Shown here piece by piece: positions 26,850 through 34,840 of a stretch of 64,000 bases of DNA. The position numbers and the translations under genes are program-made. The notes under the pieces are model-generated. The model was not told where the DNA came from, ran no database searches, and saw only the letters and a program-made list of their open reading frames with translations. This DNA is from DASUNQ01 sp044866775 (lineage in GTDB: Bacteria > Acidobacteriota > Thermoanaerobaculia > Multivoradales > UBA5704). The DNA lies in assembly GCA_044866775.1 (NCBI GenBank), contig JBIOUG010000025.1, positions 1-64,000 of the forward strand, written 5' to 3'. The first letter of the stretch is position 1, and each line of letters begins with the position of its first letter.

Positions 26850-28477
26850 GCGGCTACCTGGAGTACCTGCCCGCGTGCTTCGGCGACGACCCGGCCAGCC
26901 GCGTCTTTCTGGACGGGTTCCTGCGCGCCTGCGAAGCCATGCTCAGCGGCGGCGTGCGTCTCGAGCCCACCCGGCGGGTCCTGGAGTCGACGGACAGGTT
27001 TCTCGCCGTGGAGCCTCTCGCCGAAGACTGCGTCGTCTCCGCCTACTGGCCTGCCGGAGCGAACCGAGGGACCTTCAAGGTCTGGAATCCCGTGACCGGA
27101 CGGCTGCTTCGCTCGGTCGAGATCCCGTCGACGCAGGGCGGGTTCACGGTCCTCGACCGCCGTCGGATCCTGCTTGACAACGGCGAGATCTGGGATCTGG
27201 ACAGCGGCCAGAGGGTCCGGACGCTGCCCGGCTTTGCCATTTCACACTTCCCGACCTGGGCCAAGAGCGGGAGCGGCGCCCGGGTGATCGACCCGCGCCG
27301 GCTGGTCGCCTCCACAGGCAACGACTTGCAGATCTGGGACTTCGAGACCGGCGACAAGCTCCTCACCTTGAGCGGTCACACCGCGAAGGTGAACGCGTTC
27401 GAGCTGCTCGACGACGGGCGGGCGGTCTCGGGCTCCGACGACGGCACGCTCCGGGTGTGGGACCTGGCGACGGGAGCCAGCCTCGTCCTGCGCGGCCACC
27501 AGGCGCCGGTCAACGCGGTCGTGACGCTGGGGGCCTCGCGCATCGCCTCCGGCTCGGCCGACCGGACGATCCGCATCTGGAACGCCGGGCCCGGCGAGCT
27601 CCTGCATACCGGCGCGCCGTTGCCGATCGAGGTCTACCGCCTCAGAAGGCTGGGTGAGCGGGGCTTCGCGGCGAGCGGCGTCAGTGTCACGGGCGACGCC
27701 AGGGTGGTGATCGCGGGCCGCTCCGGCAAGCCGCTCAGGGCCTTCTACCAAGCCGGCCGCCAGATGCCCCTGATCGAAGTCCTCGCCGAGGACCGGCTGC
27801 TGATCGGCCTGCACACGCTCGAGATCTGGGACGTCGCGACCGGGACGCGCCTGGAGAGGCTCGTCGACAGACCTCCCGACGCCTCGGAGAGCGTCGTCTT
27901 CCCCTGGGTGCTGGGCGCGGATCGGATCCTCTACCGCGCATTCTCCGTGAAGGGAGCTGTCTTCACAATCCAGCTCGTGGCGCTGGAGCTTGCCGCGCAC
28001 GTCGCGATCGAGGAGGAAATCGAGCGCCTGCCGGTCCTTCTCGACCCCGGACCCCACCTGTCGTCCGCCGAGCGGGCGCCGGCGGAGCTCCTCCCCTGGC
28101 TCGCGAGCTGGCTCGGGGCGACGCTCGATCCCCGGTGGCCGGAGGAGGCCCGGCGCCGCCTGATCGCCGAGATCGTGCCGCTCTACCGGCTCCGCGGCAC
28201 GCCCGCAGGGATCGCCCGCATGGTCCGCATCTACACCGGGATGGAGCCGGTGATCGCCGCCGATCCCGCTCGCCCGCACTGTTTCAAGGTCACCATCCAC
28301 TATCACCAGCGGGAGCCCGAGGAGATACGCCGCCTGCAGGACGAGGTGCGCCGCATCCTCGACCGGGAAAAGCCCGCCCACACCTGGTACGACCTCGACT
28401 TCGAGGTCCCGACGATGCAGATCGGCGTCCACTCGACGGTGGGGCTGGACACCCTGCTCGGCGAGGAGACGAACTGA
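26846..28477 (+). CDS. gpI-type tail/baseplate protein with inserted WD40 propeller
   Basis: The 543-residue protein starts with the eCIS tail-protein N-terminus (YLEYLPACFGDDPASRVFLD) and ends, from about residue 388, with the matching C-terminal part (IEEEIERLPVLLDPGPH, LPWLASWLGATLDPRWPEEA, LYRLRGTPAGIARMVRIYTG). Between them, about residues 45-385 form a WD40-like beta-propeller. GH-WD repeats are clear at GH 177-178 and GH 217-218, with IWDFETG, VWDLATG, IWNAGPG and IWDVATG closing blades. In relatives the two flanking parts are normally joined by a short linker, so the propeller looks inserted into a baseplate domain. Start is GTG 26846 in a GTGA overlap. Confidence 0.85.
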   Translation: MSGYLEYLPACFGDDPASRVFLDGFLRACEAMLSGGVRLEPTRRVLESTDRFLAVEPLAEDCVVSAYWPAGANRGTFKVWNPVTGRLLRSVEIPSTQGGFTVLDRRRILLDNGEIWDLDSGQRVRTLPGFAISHFPTWAKSGSGARVIDPRRLVASTGNDLQIWDFETGDKLLTLSGHTAKVNAFELLDDGRAVSGSDDGTLRVWDLATGASLVLRGHQAPVNAVVTLGASRIASGSADRTIRIWNAGPGELLHTGAPLPIEVYRLRRLGERGFAASGVSVTGDARVVIAGRSGKPLRAFYQAGRQMPLIEVLAEDRLLIGLHTLEIWDVATGTRLERLVDRPPDASESVVFPWVLGADRILYRAFSVKGAVFTIQLVALELAAHVAIEEEIERLPVLLDPGPHLSSAERAPAELLPWLASWLGATLDPRWPEEARRRLIAEIVPLYRLRGTPAGIARMVRIYTGMEPVIAADPARPHCFKVTIHYHQREPEEIRRLQDEVRRILDREKPAHTWYDLDFEVPTMQIGVHSTVGLDTLLGEETN

Positions 28478-28507
28478 GCCGGCGCCGCCTTCCGCGGAGG
28501 AACGAGC

Positions 28508-30754
28508 ATGAGCGACGACCCCACCCTAACCGACCCCGTCAAGCGGCTACGCTACTTCGACAAGCAGTTCCTGCAGGCCGGCGACTTCACCGACGAGCAG
28601 GCCTACCACATGCGCCTGCGCCGGCTGCTCAACCGGAGCTTCTTCACCCCGGGGATCGGCTTCGGCCTGGAGCTCGAGCTTTCCGGCACCGACCTCACCG
28701 TCATGCCCGGCCTGGCGATCGACGATCAGGGCCGGGAGCTCGTGGTCAACGAGGTCCTCAAGCCGCAGGCCCAGCCCGCGGGCGACGCGGACGTCTACCT
28801 CCAATACCAGGAGCAGGAGAGCGACCCGGCCACCCTGGGGCTGCGGCTGTCGACGCGCTGGGACCAGACCCCGCAGATCCTCACCCAGACGGCCGGCGCT
28901 CCGCCCCCCGCCGGCGCCGTCTACCTCGGCAGCTTGAACGTCGACGGTGGGAGGAGCACGGACGTTGGCAGCCGCCGGATCGCCGGACTTCGCTCAAGCG
29001 TGAGCATCCAGAGACAAGGAACGCTGTTCCCGGGCGGCAGGCAGAACGTCCCTCCTGTAAGCGGCGACACGAGCCTGCGTACCGTCGCGACCGAGGCGTT
29101 CTTCGATCTACGCGGGAGTGAGATCGGGACGGCGACTCTCGGCATCGGCTTCGACAAGGTCTCGCAACCTTCGTCATTCGTCGGCGCTGCCCGACATTGC
29201 GACTGCACGCTCGCCAGTCTTTTGCCGGGGCGCATGCTTCGCATCGGCTCCGCCGGCGGTCGGATCTGCTTCTGGACGGACGGGAACGTTGCGCTGAACG
29301 AGACGCCTCAAGCCTACCTGGCAGGCGCCGACCTCTACGTCACGGGCGCAGTCTTCACCAGCGATCTCAAGGTTGGCGCGACTCCGCAGAGCCTGCTCAC
29401 CGGCGGCAAGCTCGACACGAGCTTCCTGCCGGACTCGGTACCGCTGCTGACCAACGGCAAGCTCAGTAGTCTGAGCGTGGACTCGCTGACAGTGAACACA
29501 GCCCTGACGCTGGGAGGATCGGGAAACTTCGAAGCCACCGATATGGATCAATACTACGGTCAAGTCAACTCGTCTCTCCGTCTGGTTGCGGCGACAGACT
29601 TCCTCGGCCCGGATGGAATCGGCACCGCGCTCCTCGGACTGGGATTCGAATTCACTGGTCCGCAGGAGAGCTCAAAGCACGGCTTCGTCGGCAGCGGCAG
29701 GGCCGGCGACTGGACCCTCGCCAGCTTGACCGCCCGCAGGGCGCTTCGTATCGGCACCAATCAAGGGCGCATCGCGTTCTATACGGACGGCACGGTCGCG
29801 AAGGATGCGGACCCGCAAGTGCATCTGGACGGCGCTGATCTCTACGTCCAAGGTGGAGTCTTCTCGAGCAGCCTGACCGTGACGGGAGACCTGAAGCTCG
29901 GCGCCTCCCCGAAGAGCCTGCTCACCGGCGGCAAGCTCGACACGAGCTTCCTGCCGGACTCGGTACCGCTGCTGACCAACGGCAAGCTCAGTACGCTGAA
30001 GGTTGACTCACTAGTGGTCGGCGACCTGCGCGTCAACCACGCTGCGGGGAGCCTTTATGCTGTGAACGACCCCCTCGGTAGCTTTATGATCTTGGGGCTC
30101 GGCATCACTAAACCCTCAGGAGATAGCGTTGCCTTCCTGGGCTTGGGGCGTAACAGGGACCTGACGATCGCAAGCTTCCAAACCAATTGGCTTCGTATCG
30201 GCGCATCTGGTCCAATCTGCTTCTGGATGAACGGGGTTGAAGGGGTAGATGATTCGCCGCCTCAGGCCTATCTCGACACGAATGGCAATCTTCACCTTTC
30301 TGGGTCTTTATATCAAACTGATAAGAATCCGCCTTCGGATCGCAGGTTGAAACAAGACATCCGAAGGATTTCTGGGGCCTTGGAGAGAGTGGAACGCCTG
30401 GCCGGAGTGCGCTTCCGCTGGAACGACGAGGGGCTGGATCGCCTGACGCGCTTCGCCGACGGGCTGCTGTTCGAGAGCGGGCTGAGCGAGGAGGAGCTGG
30501 CAGGGAAGCGGCGGGAAGCGAAGGAGAAGGCCTGCGTGGAGCTCTCGGGCGACTGCATCGGGATGATCGCGCAGGACGTCCGCGAGGTGGTCCCCGAAGT
30601 GGTGGAGGAAGGCAAGGACGGCTATCTCCGTCTCGCCTACGACCGGCTGGTGGCGCTCTTGGTCGAGGCCGTCAAGGAGCAGCAGGAAGCGATCGAGAAA
30701 CTGGAGGGCGAGCTGGCACGTGTCCGGGATGCGCTCGCCCTGCGCAACGCTTGA
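28508..30754 (+). CDS. Tail fibre with C-terminal S74 intramolecular chaperone
   Basis: The 748-residue protein starts with an eCIS fibre-attachment domain (PVKRLRYFDKQFLQAGDF, RRLLNRSFFTPGIGFGLEL). Three related shaft modules follow, each with TLASL or TIASF, LRIG and FWTDG-like motifs. The C-terminus is a peptidase S74 chaperone with the self-cleaving dyad S610 and K615 (SDRRLK), then GMIAQDVREVVPEVVEEG and a final coiled coil. It would trimerise, cleave off the chaperone and act as a receptor-binding fibre (Pvc13-like). GC drops in the last module (about 29980-30350). GCGGAGGAACG precedes ATG 28508. Confidence 0.9.
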   Translation: MSDDPTLTDPVKRLRYFDKQFLQAGDFTDEQAYHMRLRRLLNRSFFTPGIGFGLELELSGTDLTVMPGLAIDDQGRELVVNEVLKPQAQPAGDADVYLQYQEQESDPATLGLRLSTRWDQTPQILTQTAGAPPPAGAVYLGSLNVDGGRSTDVGSRRIAGLRSSVSIQRQGTLFPGGRQNVPPVSGDTSLRTVATEAFFDLRGSEIGTATLGIGFDKVSQPSSFVGAARHCDCTLASLLPGRMLRIGSAGGRICFWTDGNVALNETPQAYLAGADLYVTGAVFTSDLKVGATPQSLLTGGKLDTSFLPDSVPLLTNGKLSSLSVDSLTVNTALTLGGSGNFEATDMDQYYGQVNSSLRLVAATDFLGPDGIGTALLGLGFEFTGPQESSKHGFVGSGRAGDWTLASLTARRALRIGTNQGRIAFYTDGTVAKDADPQVHLDGADLYVQGGVFSSSLTVTGDLKLGASPKSLLTGGKLDTSFLPDSVPLLTNGKLSTLKVDSLVVGDLRVNHAAGSLYAVNDPLGSFMILGLGITKPSGDSVAFLGLGRNRDLTIASFQTNWLRIGASGPICFWMNGVEGVDDSPPQAYLDTNGNLHLSGSLYQTDKNPPSDRRLKQDIRRISGALERVERLAGVRFRWNDEGLDRLTRFADGLLFESGLSEEELAGKRREAKEKACVELSGDCIGMIAQDVREVVPEVVEEGKDGYLRLAYDRLVALLVEAVKEQQEAIEKLEGELARVRDALALRNA
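29390..29993 (+). repeat. Duplicated shaft segment inside the tail fibre gene
   Basis: A stretch of about 77 bp is almost identical at roughly 29390-29466 and 29916-29992, about 526 bp apart. Both encode SLLTGGKLDTSFLPDSVPLL and the following TNGKLS. The stretches lie at equivalent places in successive shaft modules, so the fibre grew by module duplication, and the modules could recombine. Confidence 0.75.
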
Positions 30755-30771
30755 AGCAAGGAGGAGAGACC

Positions 30772-30996
30772 ATGAGAGACCATCTGTCGGCGCGGCTGCG
30801 GTCGCTCAAGCAGGAGTTCGGTAACGGCGAGAGGATGCTGGCGGACCTCGACGCCCGGCGCGGCGAGCTGCGGGATTCGTTGCTCCGCATCAGCGGGGCG
30901 ATCCTGGTGCTGGAGGAGGAGCTGAAGGCGATGGACGAGGGAGCGGCGGAGGAGAAGAAGCCGGCCATCGCCGCCGTCGCCGAGGCGGCCGCCTGA
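30772..30996 (+). CDS. Small coiled-coil protein of the eCIS cargo end
   Basis: The 74-residue protein is mostly alpha-helical with heptad character (LSARLRSLKQEFGNGERM, LLRISGAILVLEEELKAM) and an Ala/Lys-rich tail. AAGGAGGAG precedes ATG 30772. The family is unknown. Its 3' end is repeated at 34142-34207 with the next gene, so the two travel together. It might be an adaptor or chaperone for cargo, but that is inferred from position only. Confidence 0.65.
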   Translation: MRDHLSARLRSLKQEFGNGERMLADLDARRGELRDSLLRISGAILVLEEELKAMDEGAAEEKKPAIAAVAEAAA

Positions 30997-31155
30997 AGGA
31001 GCGCCGGCGATGGCCATCGAGGTCGGCAAGGAGATGCTGCGCGGCGACTACCGCTGGTCCGCCGTGGAGCACGCCGGCTCCCGCGGCAGGGCGCGCGACC
31101 TCGCCCTTTTCCACCGCCGCGAAGGGCACGAGGTCCACGCCATGGTGCAGCAGGT
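30930..31155 (+). repeat. Direct repeat at the cargo end, copy 1
   Basis: The segment covers the 3' end of the coiled-coil gene and the first half of the 97-residue gene. It matches 34141-34367 almost base for base, with few substitutions and a 1-bp length difference in the intergenic part. The two copies bracket the effector gene at 31310 and the DUF4157 gene at 32276. Confidence 0.85.
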
Positions 31156-31303
31156 CGCCAACCACTTCGGCTACTCCACCGTCCACGAGGTGCAGGCGGT
31201 GGAAGCCGCGATCCGCGAGGCCCTGCCCCGCAACTTGCGGAGCTGGAGGAAGGTGCTGGCCTGGCTGATCGGGCATCTGTCCGGGCCCCGGGCCCGGAGG
31301 TAG
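31010..31303 (+). CDS. 97-residue protein of unknown function, duplicated in the locus
   Basis: The protein begins MAIEVGKEMLRGDYRWSAVE and continues with ARDLALFHRREGHEVHAMV and a basic helical C-terminus (NLRSWRKVLAWLIGHL). No family is recognised. It follows the coiled-coil gene by 13 bp and precedes an effector candidate by 6 bp. Its first half is repeated at 34222-34371 downstream of the second DUF4157 gene. Association with each cargo gene suggests an accessory or loading function. Confidence 0.65.
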   Translation: MAIEVGKEMLRGDYRWSAVEHAGSRGRARDLALFHRREGHEVHAMVQQVANHFGYSTVHEVQAVEAAIREALPRNLRSWRKVLAWLIGHLSGPRARR

Positions 31304-31309
31304 AGAGGA

Positions 31310-32221
31310 ATGATCCGGCACCCCCCCATCCGAAGGGACATCGGACACCAGGAGATCCCGGGCGAGGGACCGCCGCGCGCGGCGGCACTCGCCGTCGCGG
31401 CGCGGGCGGCCCCAGCCGCCGCCGGCGCGCTCAGCCGCCCCCTGGCGCAGCCGCAACAAGCGTCGCTGGACACCCTGCTGCAGCTCCAACGCGTGATCGT
31501 AAACCGGGCCGTCGGCCGACGGCTGGCGCGGGGAGGGATGGTCATTCAAAGGAGTATCGATCAAGCTTTCCCGGCGTGGCATCGGGCGAACTACCTGCAT
31601 ACCGACCTTCAAACGGATCAGTTTGTAAATTACATATACGTCGATCAAACAGTGACCGATACGGGACAGTCCTTCTTCAACGAGTGTGAACAAGTAGCAG
31701 AGAGGGCGATGCCGGCGGCCACAGTAAAGATCCGTTCGCTGCTCGACACGCTCCAGACTCAGCTCGGGGAAGCGGACCTGGACAGTGCGATCCAAAGCGT
31801 CAAAGACTTGACCGACATCGTGAACGCGGTGCCGGAGCCAGTCGTCGCACCGTCCCGCAACAATCCGTATGTGAGCCCCGAAGCCTTGCACCAGGCTGTG
31901 TCTAGGCAGGGTGAGTTCTGGGCATTTTTCAGAGACAATAGCCCCCCGGGGTCGACGGACGCAAACATTTCAAAGGCTCTGACCGCTTGCCAAGACGAAA
32001 ACCAGAGAGCGGCGGTTCCGGTCGGGGTCTCCAACGTGCATCACTGCTCATCCGGTGTTAAGGGGGTCTCGTCTTGCTCTATATGGTTTACCGTCCAAGG
32101 GCCGGGAATCCGGATCGCAGGAATCGGCGAGCACGCCGATGTCAAAGGAGTAGCTAGGTATTCCTTCAAGGACGGCTGGGTGGACCCGAACGGCCCGCTC
32201 TCCGGGACTAACACGCTCTGA
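31310..32221 (+). CDS. Candidate eCIS effector with orphan C-terminal domain
   Basis: The 303-residue protein shares the N-terminal motif LLQLQRVIVNRAVGRRLA (about 57-75) with the DUF4157 cargo proteins but has no DUF4157 domain. After about residue 80 the sequence (SIDQAFPAWHRANYLHTD onward) matches nothing I recognise. It ends with several His/Cys residues (VHHCSSG, GEHADVKG). GC is visibly lower from about 31550 to 32220 than in the neighbours, and codon use differs, which suggests recent transfer of the C-terminal module. AGAGAGGA precedes ATG 31310. Confidence 0.6.
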   Translation: MIRHPPIRRDIGHQEIPGEGPPRAAALAVAARAAPAAAGALSRPLAQPQQASLDTLLQLQRVIVNRAVGRRLARGGMVIQRSIDQAFPAWHRANYLHTDLQTDQFVNYIYVDQTVTDTGQSFFNECEQVAERAMPAATVKIRSLLDTLQTQLGEADLDSAIQSVKDLTDIVNAVPEPVVAPSRNNPYVSPEALHQAVSRQGEFWAFFRDNSPPGSTDANISKALTACQDENQRAAVPVGVSNVHHCSSGVKGVSSCSIWFTVQGPGIRIAGIGEHADVKGVARYSFKDGWVDPNGPLSGTNTL

Positions 32222-32275
32222 TGAGTTCGGTCGCGTCTGACCGGGTCGGGAGTTGAACGAAAGAGGGGCCGAAGC

Positions 32276-34060
32276 ATGCCTTTGCATTCCCGAAGTCAAA
32301 GGGGACTGGATGAGATCCAGGTCGCCCGACAGAAGGCGTCTCCCGGCCCGACAGGGCGAGCCACCGAGGAAGCGGTCGCCTCGCCCGCCGCCGGCGAGGT
32401 GAGGCGCGCGATCGTGAGCCCCCGGCAGGCTTCGCCGGCGGCGCTGCTCCAACTGCAGCGCACGGCCGGCAACCGGGCCGTCGGCCGGCTGCTGGACCGC
32501 CGGGCGGCGTCAAGCCAGATGGACGGGGCGGGAGCCGACGGTCACTCCACCCTGCCAGCTTCCCTCAGGAACGGCATGGAGAGCGCTCTCGACGCCGACC
32601 TTTCCAACGTCCGGATTCACACCGGCTCGCCGAGCGCCACCCTGGTCGGCGCCCTGGCCTACACCCGCGGCAACGAGGTCCACTTCGCCCCCGGCCAGTA
32701 CCAGCCCCACACCCAGGCCGGCCGCGAGCTCCTGGGCCACGAGCTGGCGCACGTCGTCCAGCAGCGGCAGGGGCGGGTGAACCCGACGACCTCCATCCAG
32801 GGGCTGCCGGCGAGCGACGACCCGGCGCTCGAAGCCGAGGCCGCCGCCAGCGGCAGGAACGCGGCAAGGACTGCGCCCCGGGGCGTCGAGAGCACCCCCG
32901 GGGTCGAGCAGGCAGGAGTAGCGCCCCAGGCCGGCAAGGGCCCTCCTCCAAGGGCGATTCAGTGCGCCTACGAGGTAGAGGTTCGCCGGGCCGGCGAAGA
33001 AACGGAGCGGGTCGACATCGACGACCTGGGCTTGATCGACGATCTCTTCGCGCTGTTCGAGCGGCTTCCCAAGCGCGAGCAACGGAACCACCGCGCGGCC
33101 TTCCTCGCTCGTGTGGAGTACCTGCGGTCGCACGGCGCGAAGTCGAGGTACCGTTACTCGTACCAGAACCCGCCGGCGCTCCTCGAGCTGGAGAAGTCGG
33201 AGCAGCAGCGCGGGGTCACCCGCTACAGCGCCGAGCGTGGCGGGGGTCCAGTGACGCCCAACCCGTCGCCGTTCTTCCCAGGCGCGGCGGCGGGAGACCT
33301 GACAACCTATGGCGGTCCGGGAGGCACGTACTCCAGGTTCATCGGCTACGAGGACCTGGAGGACCTGGTCGACCGCGCGATCACCTCGGCGTCCAGCAGC
33401 CTCTTCTCGGTCAAGCGATCCGTCTCGAGCGGCGCGGCGCGGGCGAAGAACGTGCTGAGAGGCGGGCCCAGCTACTCGGAAGAGCGGGCGACCCGCGAGA
33501 GGCTCGTGTCCACCCTCGACGTGGACGACCCCCGCGTCACCCACTACATGCGGGCCCATAAGGAAAGAGAGCTGGCCCAGACCGGCGCCTCGTCGGCGGC
33601 TTCCTTGGGCACCGGCGGCATCGCCGGCGTCGCCCAGTCGGGCCTCGAGAGCGGTGGGCAAGTCGGGCTGGCGATTGCGCTGAAGAAGGTGATGGAGAAA
33701 ATCGAAAATCAGCGCAAGAACGCCCACAGCGCATCGGAGCTGCCCGACCCGGACATCCTGCCCGCCGTCAAGACCCTACGGCGCCACTATCTCAAGCAGG
33801 GCGGCAAGTCCTTAGGGAAAGGGCTCGCGAAGGTGGTGCCGTTCCTCTCCGAGGGCCTTTCGATCGCGTCCTCCGCCGCCAGCGCCGCGTCCAGCCTCTC
33901 CGGTCTTCCCGAGAAGGTGAAGCAGGCCGGCACGGTGATTTACCGGCTCGGTGGCAAGGGGGACCCGTACGCCCTGGAGGTGGTGGACCTCCTGGGCATC
34001 CCGCGCGAGCTGCTGCAGGCGCAGGGCGGCGAGAAAGTCATCCACCAGCGCCTCGGCTGA
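32276..34060 (+). CDS. DUF4157-domain candidate effector
   Basis: The 594-residue protein has the motif LLQLQRTAGNRAVGRLLDRR at about 56-75 and a DUF4157 domain at about 90-185 with H155-E-L-A-H159 (HELAHVVQQ). The C-terminal region of about 400 residues is unassigned. It includes a charged helix (KREQRNHRAAFLARVEYL), Gly/Ser/Ala-rich amphipathic stretches near 430-460 (SSAASLGTGGIAGVAQSG) and 515-540, and a final helix pair. The hydrophobic Ala/Gly/Ser stretches could insert in membranes, but this is a guess. It is 54 bp from the previous candidate effector and is the last full gene of the eCIS locus. Confidence 0.75.
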   Translation: MPLHSRSQRGLDEIQVARQKASPGPTGRATEEAVASPAAGEVRRAIVSPRQASPAALLQLQRTAGNRAVGRLLDRRAASSQMDGAGADGHSTLPASLRNGMESALDADLSNVRIHTGSPSATLVGALAYTRGNEVHFAPGQYQPHTQAGRELLGHELAHVVQQRQGRVNPTTSIQGLPASDDPALEAEAAASGRNAARTAPRGVESTPGVEQAGVAPQAGKGPPPRAIQCAYEVEVRRAGEETERVDIDDLGLIDDLFALFERLPKREQRNHRAAFLARVEYLRSHGAKSRYRYSYQNPPALLELEKSEQQRGVTRYSAERGGGPVTPNPSPFFPGAAAGDLTTYGGPGGTYSRFIGYEDLEDLVDRAITSASSSLFSVKRSVSSGAARAKNVLRGGPSYSEERATRERLVSTLDVDDPRVTHYMRAHKERELAQTGASSAASLGTGGIAGVAQSGLESGGQVGLAIALKKVMEKIENQRKNAHSASELPDPDILPAVKTLRRHYLKQGGKSLGKGLAKVVPFLSEGLSIASSAASAASSLSGLPEKVKQAGTVIYRLGGKGDPYALEVVDLLGIPRELLQAQGGEKVIHQRLG

Positions 34061-34140
34061 ACGGCGGTGAGACTACTGGCCACGGCGCCGCTCCTTCCGC
34101 GTGCGGCGGTGGGACAGCTCCGCTGCGCGCAGCAGGACGC

Positions 34141-34371
34141 GATGGACGCCGAGGCGGCGGAGGAGAAGAAGCCGGCCATCGCCGCTGTCGCCGAGGCGGC
34201 CGCCTGAGTGGAGCGCCGGCGATGGCCATCGAGGTCGGCAAGGAGATGTTGCGCGGCGATTACCGCTGGTCCGCCGTAGAGCACGCCGGCTCCCGTGGCA
34301 GGGCGCGCGACCTCGCCCTCTTCCGCCGCCGCGAAGGGCACGAGGTCCACGCCATGGTGCAGCAGGTGTAG
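34141..34371 (+). pseudogene. Truncated duplicate of the coiled-coil and 97-residue genes
   Basis: Positions 34142-34207 repeat the last 21 codons of the coiled-coil gene, and 34222-34371 repeat the first 49 codons of the 97-residue gene before a TAG stop. Identity ends abruptly after GCAGCAGGT. The 49-residue ORF keeps its start but lacks the basic C-terminal half. It looks like a scar of unequal recombination or cassette insertion that placed the second cargo gene between two copies. It was probably not maintained as a functional gene. Confidence 0.8.
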
Positions 34372-34840
34372 AGCGACGCTCCAGACTCGAGCTAAGGCGA
34401 CATCAAGTCTTTACGACCTGGTGAGCCGTGCGAGAGCCTTCCCTTGGGAGTCGATGGGTGCGACGCTTAGGGTGACCGAAGGAGCGGTTCGGTATCACGA
34501 GCGGCGGTGCCGGGAGGACGCGGCCGATGTGCCGCTTGCTCGCGTGGAGTGGCCGGGAGGACGGGGGCCAAGCGCGGCCCCGACCTCGGGCCGCGCTGTT
34601 TGGCGTAACGCCGACGCGCCTGAAATGGAGAGAACGGCGCCGGATCAGCCGGCGAGGGCGCGACGGGCACCCCCGCCGACGATCGCTGGTTGCGGAACTA
34701 GCGGCCTAGCGAAGACGGCACTCGAGGTGCCAAAGTAGGCTAGCAGTGAAGGCTGCCCTTATCGCTCGGCCGTACCGACCTGCGCGACAACGGCGAGCGT
34801 CGCTACTGTCGGGTAAACCAAAAACGATGTTCGCAGGAAA
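34372..34840. other. 470-bp gap between the eCIS locus and repA
   Basis: No convincing gene is seen on either strand. The only clear structure is the hairpin at 34572-34596. I looked for iteron-like tandem repeats that would mark a plasmid origin next to repA and saw none. Confidence 0.5.
34572..34596. terminator. Strong hairpin downstream of the eCIS locus
   Basis: GCGCGGCCC and GGGCCGCGC form a perfect 9-bp stem with a 7-nt loop, and flanking CCAA and TTTGG extend it on both sides. The T tract on either strand is short. It lies about 200 bp after the last eCIS gene and before the convergent repA gene, so a terminator role is plausible. Confidence 0.5.

Noticed and set aside
6975..34371. 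Contractile prophage or type VI secretion system
   Set aside because: There are no capsid, terminase, portal, integrase or lysis genes, and no TssJLM membrane complex; DUF4157, DUF4255, DUF6760 and the ATPase point to an eCIS.
34380..34560. Group II intron domain V-like segment (GAGCCGTGCGAGAGCC)
   Set aside because: The characteristic domain V hairpin cannot be formed and no intron protein is near.
34372..34840. Plasmid origin with iterons beside repA
   Set aside because: No tandem direct repeats of about 18-22 bp were found on reading the gap or the region upstream of repA.
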